This document shows positions 11,141-20,715 of a stretch of 64,000 nt of DNA, one piece after another. Within the stretch, counting starts at the first letter, position 1; the number at the start of each line of letters is the position of its first letter. Position numbers and translations under genes: made by a program. The stretch spans positions 1 through 64,000 of the forward strand of contig MPUH01000232.1 in NCBI GenBank assembly GCA_001970955.1, in the 5' to 3' direction. The notes beneath the pieces were generated by a model that worked only from the letters and a program-made list of their open reading frames with translations, did no database searches and was not told the origin of the DNA. This DNA comes from Stentor coeruleus (Eukaryota > Ciliophora > Heterotrichea > Heterotrichida > Stentoridae).

Positions 11141-12031
11141 CTATACTACTCGTCCACCTTTTGTTAATGTGCTTGCTTTTTTGAGCTTTTGGACTGCTTG
11201 TGGAGGTATTTCTCTATTTACTATTGTCTTTCTAGCTTGGAGTTTGCGTAGTTCTTCAGCTTCACGTCGTTCTTTTTCTTTTTGTTGTTTTATACGTTCA
11301 GCTTCTTCTTTTTTTATTTTGGCATTCTATTTAAAAGTTACCCTTGCATCTCGGAAATTTGCCCAGTACTTCCAAATTATTTTTGCACTGTCTTGTTTTA
11401 GTTTTATTTGCACATCGCCGAAATATTTATTATTGTTTTCTATACGATATTTTCCTCTGATTATATCGTATTCTAAACGTACTCTATGTCCTCGATAAAT
11501 TCTTTGAATCACAACAGCAGCTTCATTCGGGGTATATTTTTTACTTTTAATTTTCGCTAATCTTCTTGCAAGTCTTATTCTTTTCATGTAGTTAGGATCT
11601 TTTCTTAGTATATAATTTCTCCATGATTGTTGTATTATAAGTGCAGCAGTGTTTTCTTTGAACTTTTGATGGATCTTCACAACTTTTGTTAGAAGTTGTT
11701 CATATGTCATTCTTCGAAGTTCAAAGTTTGAAATGCTGATGTTGTAAAGCTTGAAAACTTCATCGCGGATTTTTTCTTTTTCAATATTGATTTGACGGTT
11801 TTTCAGATACAAAAGCTTGCGTTCTAAGGACTTTTCATGTACTTTTTCGGCTTTTTCATGATAAAATGACCTTTCGTTAGAGCCTGGGTTGGGGTATTGC
11901 TGATAATAAGGTCTAGGTAAAGCATATACTTTACCATAATTAGGGTAAAGTTTGGGCTCGTTATTAAAAATTTGCGAAGAAGGTTTGCTGTAATAAGCAC
12001 TGTTAGAAAAATTCCCAATTTTAGGAAACAT
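11141..12031 (-). CDS. IQ-motif protein, two exons
   Basis: Exon 1 is 12031-11342 and exon 2 is 11326-11141, joined across a 15-nt intron; the product is 290 aa ending at TAG. Without splicing the frame would stop four codons into the intron. The N-terminal third is Tyr/Pro-rich and probably disordered. The middle has two IQ-like calmodulin/EF-hand-protein binding motifs: NTAALIIQQSWRNYILRKD and EAAVVIQRIYRGHRVRLEY. A third related segment, SAKIIWKYWANFRDAR, precedes the splice site. Exon 2 encodes a basic charged helix (IKKEEAERIKQQKEKERRE) and ends with KASTLTKGGRVV. Calcium-regulated scaffold or cytoskeletal roles are typical of IQ proteins; no more can be said. It converges on the RNF5-like gene. 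Confidence 0.85.
11327..11341 (-). other. 15-nt intron
   Basis: Reads GTAACTTTTAAATAG on the minus strand, phase 0. It has the branch-type A six bases from its end; retention gives an immediate TAG. Removal fuses the IQ protein to a 61-codon open exon. Confidence 0.9.
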
Positions 12032-12289
12032 ATAATATTAGCATTTTTATCAAATAATTTCTTAGCAGTTAAAAAATATATTAGGAAGATAATGATTTTA
12101 TAAGAAGTGTAATTTTACATTTGATGATGTTTTAGTTTAATAGCTGGTTTATTAAGTGATTTATTTACAGTTTGTTTCAAAAATCAAAAAGAAATAAATT
12201 CCTGATTGCAATATAAAAATATTTAATCCTTTATTTCCTTTAAATCTCTAATCTGAAAATCCATGAATTTGCTCTTAAACTAAAAAATA

Positions 12290-13294
12290 ATGGCAAGTAC
12301 CGAAATCTTCCGTGAGCTCCAAACCGACAAAGAGAATACACAATGTTTCGACTGCAGCCGTATCGGCGCCCAATGGGCCAGTGTAAACAACGGTATTTTC
12401 TTATGCTTTGACTGTTCTTCTCAACACAGATCTTTAGGTGTTCAAACAAGTTTCGTCAGATCAACAACAATGGATTCATGGACTCCAAGCCAATTAACAT
12501 TAATATCCATAGGTGGAAACCGAAGACTAAAAGAATATATGAAAATTTATGGTTTATCAAATGATATGAATGCTTTTACTAAATACAACAGTAAAGCTCT
12601 TGAATACTATAGAGAAGTCCTAAAAAATGAAGCTGAAAATAATATCTTTCAAGGAATTCCCCCAAATAGTACCCAAGCTAAAATTTCTCTTATGCCACCT
12701 CCACCACCAAGACCAACATATACATCAATATCAAGTAGACCATATATTCCTGAACCTGAAGATAAAACATGGTTAAGTTCAGCAAAAACATATATAGGTG
12801 GAACATTAGGTAAAGCTTCTGAAATTGTTTCAAATACATCGGCTGTAGGGATTATTGATGGTATTAAAAATGTTACAGTTAATGCTTATGATATATCTAA
12901 AGAAATAGGGTCGAATCTTGCTGATAAAATTTCTGGGAGTAATACTTTGAAGAATATTGGTATGAAAGGTGTTGAAGTTTTGGCTAGTGTTGGAGAATTC
13001 GCTTATGAAGGGGCGAATATGGCTATAAATAGAGTTAAAGGAGGGAAGTATTCAGAGTATGGGAGTAATTATATTGGAGGGACATCAGAAAAGTTGTATG
13101 TTGAAAATGGTAAGTCGGGAGGTTATTCTGGGGGTAATGGGGAATATCAGATGCATGGGTCTAATTCTTATACTTCTTATGGTAGGTCTAATATGTATTC
13201 ACAACAAAATTATTCGTCAAATGATTACACGTCTGAAAGGTTGAATAATGGAGGGAGGACAACTGGCTTTTTCTTATCTAATCGCAATAATTAA
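12290..13294 (+). CDS. ArfGAP-domain protein (ArfGAP1-like)
   Basis: 334 aa. The N-terminal ~115 residues form an ArfGAP zinc finger: C19-x2-C22-x16-C39-x2-C42, followed by the invariant HRSLG (Arg47 is the expected arginine finger) and VRSTTMDSWTPSQL, then GGNRRLKEYMKIYGL. The domain stimulates GTP hydrolysis on Arf GTPases and so controls COPI coat dynamics at Golgi membranes. The rest resembles ArfGAP1 in layout: a Pro-rich segment (SLMPPPPPRPTYTS), then amphipathic Ser/Thr/Gly-rich helices that could act as lipid-packing sensors, and a Gly/Ser/Tyr-rich low-complexity tail. Substrate specificity is not resolvable by eye. Start ATG at 12290, stop TAA. Divergent to the IQ gene with about 260 nt between starts. 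Confidence 0.93.
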   Translation: MASTEIFRELQTDKENTQCFDCSRIGAQWASVNNGIFLCFDCSSQHRSLGVQTSFVRSTTMDSWTPSQLTLISIGGNRRLKEYMKIYGLSNDMNAFTKYNSKALEYYREVLKNEAENNIFQGIPPNSTQAKISLMPPPPPRPTYTSISSRPYIPEPEDKTWLSSAKTYIGGTLGKASEIVSNTSAVGIIDGIKNVTVNAYDISKEIGSNLADKISGSNTLKNIGMKGVEVLASVGEFAYEGANMAINRVKGGKYSEYGSNYIGGTSEKLYVENGKSGGYSGGNGEYQMHGSNSYTSYGRSNMYSQQNYSSNDYTSERLNNGGRTTGFFLSNRNN

Positions 13295-13831
13295 CATGAT
13301 TTTACATAGTTTTTAGTTTGAATGAAGTTGGGAGATTTTTGAGAGGGTTTTAAGGTTTAAAGCTTAAAGGGGTTTTTTATGAGTTTTTTGCTTTATTATA
13401 TGATTGAGTTTGTAAATTAGAAAAAAATAGATGAGATTTATTTACTGTTAAAAAGCTTCATGGATGATAATAAAATAGAATAGCATTTTTAGATGATCTT
13501 AATATTTTCCATTTCATACAAGATTATATTCACATTTCACTTTATATCATAAATTGATTGCTTTAAAAACATCATTAAATCTTATGACAAAATATAGCAT
13601 AATACTTAAAAACCATAATTATCTATAGTAACATAGAAAAAACATATAAAATACAAAACAAATAGATTATATATTAAAAATGATAATTAAATCCCACACA
13701 AATTTTATAATTTCTTGAATTGCATTACATCCCATCCAATAAAATTCTGCATATTATCCAAAACTTTGACGATTTTTTATTGAATATTAATTAAAGGCTT
13801 TTAGAAACTAATCCATAAAAGTAATAATTAT
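13295..13831. other. Intergenic, nothing recognised
   Basis: 3' flank of the ArfGAP gene (G/T-rich) passing into the C/A-rich 5' flank of the next + gene. No gene seen. Confidence 0.6.
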
Positions 13832-15355
13832 ATGAAAAGCATAAAGCTTAAACCAATATTTTTCCCAAGCAACGATATTTTAGTTAAACCTCCAGATTTT
13901 ATCATCCCCAATGAAGAAATACCTATAGAAAAGGTAAAAGGTAAATCATTAAGTTCAACAGAAGAGTTGAAAACTATCTTGAGAGGAAAAAAACTGAAAA
14001 AACACAACGATGAGCAAAAATACCTCAAAGATGAAGAAGAAGATGCAGTTAAAAAACTTTCTGAATGGAAAGGTGAGGACCACAGCAAAACATCTCTATT
14101 GAAAAAGTTTACATTTAAAAGAGGTATCACTCAAAATTTTTCTTATGATTCAAAACCTTCTAATCGATCCCAACACGTAGCTCAAACCGTAGGTCCAATC
14201 AAAATCAAAACAGATACTATAGTTTCTGTGGTCCAAGGGATAGTTGCAGCTGAAAGACTTAAAAGGAAAGCTCTTGAAACCGAAACCAAAGGCGTATCTG
14301 AACGAAACAGGCAATATGAAGAAAATATCAAATTCAAAATGAACCGTCTTGCAAAAGAAATCGAAAACATCAAACTCTTTATCCGAGAAGAAACAGAAAA
14401 ATACGAAACACTCAAAAAAAATCTCTTAGAAATCGAAAAAAACCACGAAGAATGCCTAAGCGTAATAAGCCTAAAAGAAGCTGAAGAGTTGCTTTTTAAC
14501 GACAAAGGTAAAAAAAAAGTTATAAAACCCGGGGATGAAAGCCAATATTTCATTAAAAAAGAGAAATTCCGTCAACAAAAACAAGAACTGCATAAAAACT
14601 ATCAAGACAACAAAGAAAAATGCATAAAAAAACTAGAACAAACCAAACGGAGCCTAGATTTGACCGAAAGGCATCGTCTAGAATGTAAAAAAGAACTCAA
14701 AACCCATAGAGAAGAAATCGTCCTTTTATACTGTAGAGCGTTAAAAGATGGTAAAGATATAAGAAATGATGGGTTAAAATGGGTAATAAAAAATTTATGG
14801 AAAATGAATGAATGCATACCAATATCAGCATTTCCTAAATTCTTTGATGATGATTCTGCTCATTTTTTACTATTAATGGCTGAAAAGGATTTAGAACTTG
14901 AACATTGTATAAATAAATTAGATGGGCTTAGAAAAGAAATTAAAAGCAAAAGATCGTCTATGAGTGTAAGTACTGCAAGAGAATTGTATAAAGAAGTTAG
15001 AAGTAGATTGAGGAATATAAGCCAATCATCTATTGGGAAATTAGCTGATAATAGTTTTGTACATGAGGATGCTAATGAATCTGCTGTGATACTTGTTGAA
15101 GAACAAAATTCGAATTATGTTGAGATTAAAAGCCTTAGGGAAAAAGTTGTTCAGATTACTGAGTTTATTAAGGAAACTACGAATAATGAGTTAAAGAGAA
15201 TTACTGATGAATATCAGATAAATCCTGGAGAAGCTGAAAAAGTTGGATTGTTTCATGTTATTAGGTGCTTGGTTGGGGATAAAGTTAGAGAGTTTAATAA
15301 GTACACAAGGTCTTCTGGGGGGAAAGGAAAATCTAGGATGTCTTTGTTATTTTAA
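13832..15355 (+). CDS. Coiled-coil protein with conserved-looking central block
   Basis: 507 aa, no intron. The N-terminal 150 residues are basic and probably disordered. Long coiled-coil segments run from about residue 130 to 300 and again around 350-390 and 420-470 (for example ENIKFKMNRLAKEIENIKLF). Between the coils lies a block that looks globular and conserved: YCRALKDGKDIRNDGLKWVI followed by NLWKMNECIPISAFPKFFDD and SAHFLLLMAEKDLE. I recall similar 'GKDxRxxGLxWxIKxxW' blocks in uncharacterised coiled-coil proteins of ciliates and flagellates, but cannot name a family. Axonemal, basal-body or cortical roles are possible inferences only. The C-terminus is Lys/Ser-rich. Stop TAA. Confidence 0.8.
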   Translation: MKSIKLKPIFFPSNDILVKPPDFIIPNEEIPIEKVKGKSLSSTEELKTILRGKKLKKHNDEQKYLKDEEEDAVKKLSEWKGEDHSKTSLLKKFTFKRGITQNFSYDSKPSNRSQHVAQTVGPIKIKTDTIVSVVQGIVAAERLKRKALETETKGVSERNRQYEENIKFKMNRLAKEIENIKLFIREETEKYETLKKNLLEIEKNHEECLSVISLKEAEELLFNDKGKKKVIKPGDESQYFIKKEKFRQQKQELHKNYQDNKEKCIKKLEQTKRSLDLTERHRLECKKELKTHREEIVLLYCRALKDGKDIRNDGLKWVIKNLWKMNECIPISAFPKFFDDDSAHFLLLMAEKDLELEHCINKLDGLRKEIKSKRSSMSVSTARELYKEVRSRLRNISQSSIGKLADNSFVHEDANESAVILVEEQNSNYVEIKSLREKVVQITEFIKETTNNELKRITDEYQINPGEAEKVGLFHVIRCLVGDKVREFNKYTRSSGGKGKSRMSLLF

Positions 15356-16064
15356 GTATTGAGATAAAATTGAAAATTTAGTGATTTGTAGGATTTTAGG
15401 ATTAAAGATGAAAATTAAAAATAAGGTTTTTGATTGGGTTTAGTTTTGGGTTAAGTTAATATTGGATTTAATTTATAGTGATGGGTGTTGAAAGTTTTTT
15501 ATTGGGTTTAGTTTAGTGTTAGGCGGATATTTGATTTGATTTATAGTGGTGGGTGTTGAAGGGATTTGAAATTGTGGAAGGTTAGATAGAAAAATAAAGT
15601 TTAAAATAAAATTAGGGGTGATTGTAAATTTGAGGAGATTAAAGTTTTATAGTGATAGGAGCATGAAAATATTTTATATAGGAGAGATTTTAGAGTATTT
15701 AACAAATTAAGAACTAAATTACAAGTTTTTTACTATTAGGATAATTTTATTAGAAAAAATTTTTATTAAAACTTCTATATTTCCAAAACAAACATAAAAC
15801 ATTAGAAAAACATGGAAAAAATTCAGCATTAGTCATTCGAAATTCATTCAATTTAATTTAAAAACCAAATAGTACCCAATAAAAAAAAGTATTAAAAAAT
15901 CGCAATTACATCGAAAAAATGCCTAGAGCAATCAAAATCTTTATTTAGCGTCTTAGATAACCCCATTCAAATCACATAAATTAAAACCCAAATGCAAAAC
16001 TCCTAAAGTATTTAAAAACTTATTCACCATACAATTATAACCCTAAAATCATAAGTAAAAAGTT
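15356..16064. other. Convergent intergenic region
   Basis: Between two gene 3' ends. Left half G/T-rich, right half C/A-rich on the + strand, with the switch near 15720. It contains repeated similar phrases (for example GGGTTTAGTTT at about 15436 and 15506, and GATGGGTGTTGAA/GGTGGGTGTTGAA near 15480 and 15547) suggesting a diverged local duplication. No gene seen. Confidence 0.55.
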
Positions 16065-17015
16065 TTATATTATATATTTTTTACTTGTAATCTGACGAAC
16101 CTGATCCGAACTACTTCGCATATGGCCACGAGATAACGGTTTTTTCGCAGTTGGCGGCCTTGTCTCCAAAGCGCTATTCTCAATATCTTTCCTTGCACTA
16201 AAAGGTGATGGAGTACTCCTATTTTTTTCATCTAAAGACTTTTGGTTTTTCTTATCAACAACCCTAACCGACTCATTTTGTACCTTCTCACGAAGTGGTC
16301 TTTGTATTTTCATCAACTCATTATTTTTCACTTCAAACTGTTTTTTCAGTAATTCAATACTAGCAGTATTATTCTTATCAAGTTTCTTATTTTTATCAAA
16401 TTCTTTTTTAAGTTTTTCATATTCTTTAGCTTTATCTTCCAAAAGGTTCTTAAGTTTCGAACATTCAATTTCGAATTTCTGAATGGTTTTATCTTTGTTA
16501 TTATCATTTTTTAAGATTTTACCTTTTTCAGCTGATTTAATCATTTCTTCAAGTTTTGAAATTTTCGCATCAGCTTCAAGTTTATATTTTTCAAGTTCTT
16601 CGGTTTTATTTTGTATATTTTCTATATGCAACTTAAGCTGATGTTCAACTCGAATATGGTTTCGAACTTCTGCTTCAAGCTTTTGAAGCATATTTTCAAA
16701 TTGCTCAGACCGTTGGGCAAGTTCAGCTTTATCTGAAGATTTATAGTCTCGTTTAAAGTTCAATAAGTCATTAATCAAGTCTTTAAAATTTTCAATGATT
16801 TCATCAATGGATAATTCTTCCAATGTCTCAAGTTCTTCACTTGTAATACTGGCTTCATCCAAATGACAATTACTTATAAAAGCGAATCTAAACATTTCAT
16901 TGATAGTTTTTTCTATTGAAATAGGCGAAGATAGTTTGTTTAAGTCAAGGCTAAGTTCTGATTTGATTTTTTTACTGTTTTTCATATGCTTGTCAATAAG
17001 TTCTGAAGTTGACAT
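16065..17015 (-). CDS. Coiled-coil protein, unknown
   Basis: 316 aa. Residues about 95 to 235 form a near-continuous coiled coil rich in K and E (for example KLEAEVRNHIRVEHQLKLHI and KAKEYEKLKKEFDKNKKLDK). The N-terminal 90 residues look like a small helical domain, and the C-terminal 70 residues are basic, Ser/Pro-rich and probably disordered (RSTPSPFSARKDIENSALET, then KKPLSRGHMRSSSDQV), with several likely phosphorylation sites. No known domain. Start ATG gives MSTSELIDKHMKNSKKIKSE. Stop TAA. Tandem with the uL15m gene on the same strand, about 400 nt apart. Confidence 0.78.
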   Translation of the reverse strand: MSTSELIDKHMKNSKKIKSELSLDLNKLSSPISIEKTINEMFRFAFISNCHLDEASITSEELETLEELSIDEIIENFKDLINDLLNFKRDYKSSDKAELAQRSEQFENMLQKLEAEVRNHIRVEHQLKLHIENIQNKTEELEKYKLEADAKISKLEEMIKSAEKGKILKNDNNKDKTIQKFEIECSKLKNLLEDKAKEYEKLKKEFDKNKKLDKNNTASIELLKKQFEVKNNELMKIQRPLREKVQNESVRVVDKKNQKSLDEKNRSTPSPFSARKDIENSALETRPPTAKKPLSRGHMRSSSDQVRQITSKKYII

Positions 17016-17420
17016 TATTAAAGGATTTTTATCGATATTAAGATTGAATCCTATTTGAATATTGAAGATTTGTAGTATGAAAAATTGTGGTATAACTTTT
17101 TGATAAGAGTTTTATATGAAATAGAATTGAGAATAGACTTAGAGGATTATTGGTTTAAAGCATTTAAATTAGGGTTATGAAATTGTGTATATTGAAAATG
17201 TGGGATATGAATTATATGTAATTATAAGAATTTTAGAATGATATAATGAATATATGATTATAAGTTATAAGAGAGGATTGGATGTATAAATTGGATAGGT
17301 TTTTATATGACAAAAGCATTTTTCATATTTTTGAAGTTATCGTATTTATATATAAAATAGTTGAGATATATTAAATTGTATCTAAAAAATTAAGAATAGC
17401 ATACCAAAGCTGAGTTATTA
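17016..17420. other. Intergenic, nothing recognised
   Basis: 5' flank of the coiled-coil gene and 3' flank of the uL15m gene. AT-rich, G-rich on the + strand; no gene seen. Confidence 0.6.
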
Positions 17421-18197
17421 CTAGTTACTTGACATCTTGAGGCCAAAGTCAATTTTCCTAACAACAACAGGTCTAGGTTTTCTGATGAACTTAGGTATTG
17501 GTGGTATCTTAGGTGTCTTATACCCATCTAACCATGAAGGTTTAATATACTTGAGTGTCGCTCCCAAACTCTCTTTCGCTTTCCATTTTATAGCTTCACC
17601 AGGTGGAGGCATGGCAAATTCTCTCATCGGCAAATCAAACTTATAAGGTTTCACATGATACTCCATCTGTTTATCAGTCTTATAAAACAAACTTACACTT
17701 CCACCTTTAGCTTTAATAGCATCAATAGCTTGTTTTGTAGCATCGGTGACTTCAAAATGCAATGGTCGATCAATTTTATCAAGTCCTCCAGATAAAAGTT
17801 TGACTCCATGTTTGATCTTAGAAAATACCCCAGCTTCAAACATCGCTTTCATAGTGATTGGTTTTTCTGTGTCAATACGTCCTTTGTCAATAAAATAATA
17901 AAGTCTTGCGAAATTTAAAGGGTCTAATGGCTTTTTGAAGTAAGATCTGTTCATACCCCATTTAGGAATTCGCATTGTTATTGATGTCTGACCTCCTTCA
18001 AATGATGGATGAACATTTCTACCTTCACGTGCCTTTTGGCCTTTGTGGCCACGACAACTTGTTTTACCTTTACCACTAGCTCGCCCCCTACCAAGCTTTT
18101 TAAACTTGTATCTAGCCCCAAAATTATCATATAAACTGTTGGGTTTTAATGGGACCAAACACTCGGCAAAGGTTCTTCTAAGGAAAAGACCTAACAT
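17421..18197 (-). CDS. Mitochondrial large-subunit ribosomal protein uL15m
   Basis: 258 aa. The uL15 signature is unmistakable: GRGRASGKGKTSCRGHKGQK, then FEGGQTSITMRIPKWGM, with the middle motif KAMFEAGVFSKIKHGVKLLS. The first ~25 residues (MLGLFLRRTFAECLVPLKPN) are hydrophobic and basic, a plausible mitochondrial presequence; bacterial uL15 is about 145 aa, so the extra N- and C-terminal parts (Pro/Lys-rich tail TPKIPPIPKFIRKPRPVVVR) fit a mitochondrial form. In the ribosome uL15 contacts 23S-type rRNA and helps late assembly of the large subunit. Stop TAG. A small MGC gene lies upstream on the same strand, about 310 nt away. Confidence 0.95.
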   Translation of the reverse strand: MLGLFLRRTFAECLVPLKPNSLYDNFGARYKFKKLGRGRASGKGKTSCRGHKGQKAREGRNVHPSFEGGQTSITMRIPKWGMNRSYFKKPLDPLNFARLYYFIDKGRIDTEKPITMKAMFEAGVFSKIKHGVKLLSGGLDKIDRPLHFEVTDATKQAIDAIKAKGGSVSLFYKTDKQMEYHVKPYKFDLPMREFAMPPPGEAIKWKAKESLGATLKYIKPSWLDGYKTPKIPPIPKFIRKPRPVVVRKIDFGLKMSSN

Positions 18198-18511
18198 TTT
18201 TATTATTGGGATTATGAGGAAGATAAGTTTTATATGAGAGTAGAGTTTTTTTAGTGAGATGAAGGGGAGAATGGATGGCTATTTATGATGGGGATTGTGT
18301 GATTTTTGTTTTTGGGATAGTTTTTTTTGTGGAGTTTTGATAGAGGATAAGGATTTTAATGTTTAAATTGGAAATTATGTTGTTTTTTTTTATATTGGAA
18401 TTAGAGATGATTTAGATTTTTGTTTGGAAGTTGAAGGGTTTTTTAATTTTGATTTAGATTTTAGGAAATTGATACTAAAGTTTATTAGGTTTATAATTGA
18501 AAGGTTTAAGG
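18198..18511. other. Intergenic, G/T-rich
   Basis: 5' flank of the uL15m gene, markedly G/T-rich on the + strand (C/A-rich on the transcribed gene's coding strand). No element recognised. Confidence 0.6.
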
Positions 18512-18691
18512 CTAGTCTTGTTTTATTTTTGCATCAGAGCATTCACTGGTCTCATGTTGTTCTTCTCTGACTGTGTATAAACGATGAGATGGTCTTTGTA
18601 ATACCCTTAATTCAAATATTCCTATGTTGATGTCAGATTCTAAGGTTTTAGCTTCATTTTTATCGTTAGGCATGCAGAAATAGCAACCCAT
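18512..18691 (-). CDS. 59-aa protein with MGC lipidation-type N-terminus
   Basis: An intact 59-codon ORF from ATG (18689-18691) to TAG (18512-18514), too short for many ORF screens. It starts MGCYFCMPNDKNEAK: Gly2 fits N-myristoylation and Cys3/Cys6 fit palmitoylation. The remainder is hydrophilic with a short strand-like segment (INIGIFELRVLQRP) and a charged tail. The frame is GC-richer than its flanks and codon use is varied, unlike the AT-run translations around it. No family recognised. A membrane-anchored adaptor or small signalling protein is the natural guess, but only the N-terminal motif supports it. Confidence 0.6.
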   Translation of the reverse strand: MGCYFCMPNDKNEAKTLESDINIGIFELRVLQRPSHRLYTVREEQHETSECSDAKIKQD

Positions 18692-19017
18692 TCGTTTTAA
18701 TTCAAATAAATATTATGCTGATTGTAAAGACTAGATTTTGGAAAAAATAATAAAAATGATGCTGTGGATAAAAAGTGATATTAGGGTGTTAAGATCAAAA
18801 TTGGTAGTAATAATATAGTTTAAGAGAAAATTTATATTAAAAACTATGAGAATTTTGATGATGAAATTGTGGATAGTATATAAAATAGTTAATATGAAAT
18901 AGTGTAGAAGAAGATATAAAGAGAAAGGAAAATTTCACATAAATCTTCACTCAAATATTATAATCCAACTAAAAATCTTCCCCAACCTCCAATAATTTCA
19001 TTATATTAATTAAAATC
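18692..19017. other. Intergenic, nothing recognised
   Basis: AT-rich spacer between the MGC gene and the 3' end of the cyclic-nucleotide-binding gene; left part G/T-rich, right part C/A-rich on the + strand. Confidence 0.6.
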
Positions 19018-20715
19018 TCAATTGCAAGGTGACCACAAAGCCAAGTAAATTGGAAATGAGTTCATGCTATACGCAGCCATGCCCTTAGTTTTTTCACGCA
19101 AGTTCCCTAAAGGTGATTTAAAACTTTGAACCCTAGGAGAATTGTTCAACGAACTCATTTTAGATAATCTTTCAGTAAAGCTCATAGTGGAAATAATCTT
19201 AGACTCTGTAGCTTTAGTTGTAGACAAAAAACTAGCTTGAAATTCCATTTCTCTAGAAAGTGAACTACTAGTTTTCGTATGTTTAGTCGTAATTGGCAGT
19301 TTTTTAAAATCCATCGACACTTCTAAATCTTCCTCAGGTATACTAACCGGACTTTCCATTGTATTTTTATATGGAATCCTCAACAAATCCCCTTTAATCT
19401 GATTTACAAAACCTCCAAGCTTCTTCCCTTGCCCAGTTCCCATTTCGCAACTCAAAAAATCAGAAGTTCTTTTATATTCCATCAAATCATCCCTTCCTCT
19501 ATCTTGAAATGGTTCAGGGGAACTACTTAAAACTGTATTTCTTCTTAAAAAAATCTTCTCATCATTATAAGAACTCATTATAGAAGTACATCTTCTTATC
19601 TTATTTCTATCATCATCTTCAATAACCTTACGATCTTTTTTAATCCCAATTTGAGAAATATTCAAATTTGTCATACTCCTCTTGAAAGTATTTTTACTGT
19701 TTTTATCTATTTCACATTGAACATTTCCTTCAATTTGTAGCCCAAGTGGTTTAGCTTTTTTAATATTAGAAATCATAAGAAGCCTAGACTCTACTTCTTC
19801 ATGTCTAATTTTAAGTCTTTTACGTAATCCAGTCCAGAACTCTTCATTTTTAACAAGTTTTAAAAATTCCTATTTTGATATTACTGATTTTAATGCATAA
19901 TACAATACAGCATTTTCGCTTATGCATTTACTTGTAACTGTCCTTGGTGAGTCAACTATTAATTGATGATCACCAAAAATTTCCCCTTTACCAATATTAG
20001 CGACATTAACATCAAATGATTTTGGGCCAAAATTTTTGTTTTTACTTTTGTCTGTTTTCGCTTTAAGTTTACGGAAAAAACCAATTTCTCCTTCTTTGAC
20101 TAAATAAAGTTCATCTGAAAATTCCCCTTCTTTGTATAGGATTTGGCCTTTTTTAAGCACTTTTTCTTTGAGGCTGTAGCTGATTTTTGCCAGAAAATTC
20201 TTCGTGAAATTCCGGAAAAGAGGGAGGCTGTATAGAAAGTCGACTATTGCATTTCTTCGATCCCGAACCGCTCGAAGAAGGATGGATTCATAGTCTTTTT
20301 TTAGAAGATAAGCAAAGTGACATGGAGTTTTGCATTTTATTGAAGCTTGGCGAGGTTTATCGCTTTCTAGAGCTAATTCGCCGAAACAACCACCATCAGT
20401 TAACTCAACAACTTCTTCAAAGGTATTTTCTTTGTCTTTTCTAGGGATTTCAATTCCTACTTTTCCTGAGAGGATTATATAGAATTTATCCCCTTCGCTA
20501 CCATAGAGGAAAAGATAGTCATTTTGATTGCAGAACTCATATTTTAAATGCTTACAACATGCTCTGTGCATTGTTGATCCGTGAGTTGCTGAGAGCTCTG
20601 ATAAGACTTTGCTGTGCTTGGTTATTTGGTAAAGGTGCTCAATATCTTCTGCAGTTCTTTCCTTAGTACTTTTGATGCAGATTTTCTTAAGGTTTGCAAG
20701 AAGATTAGCGTTCAT
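19018..20715 (-). CDS. Tandem cyclic-nucleotide-binding domain protein, two exons
   Basis: Exon 1 20715-19885 and exon 2 19869-19018 join in frame across a 15-nt intron to give 560 aa. Two CNB domains occupy about residues 35-280. The first has a near-canonical phosphate-binding cassette, GGCFGELALESDKPRQASI, with the Glu and Arg that hold the ribose and phosphate of cAMP or cGMP. The second cassette, GEIFGDHQLIVDSPRTVTS, keeps Arg but has Asp in place of Glu. There is no kinase domain and no obvious dimerisation/docking or pseudosubstrate site, so it is not a classic PKA regulatory subunit. The C-terminal half is Ser/Thr-rich and probably disordered. The stop is TGA, with TAA four codons beyond; all Trp codons in the window's genes are TGG, so TGA is read as stop. 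Confidence 0.9.
19870..19884 (-). other. 15-nt intron
   Basis: GTAATATCAAAATAG on the minus strand, phase 0, A six bases from the end; retention gives TAG. Removal joins the two parts of the CNB protein (ALKS to EFLKLVK). Confidence 0.93.

Noticed and set aside
11169-11498. 109-codon plus-strand ORF between the RING and IQ genes
   Set aside because: Antisense shadow of the spliced IQ-protein gene, which explains the region including exon 2.
19018-19023. TGA at the end of the cyclic-nucleotide-binding gene read as Trp (Blepharisma-type code)
   Set aside because: All Trp codons in the recognised genes are TGG and no long gene has an internal TGA; only four extra codons would be gained. Standard code fits better.
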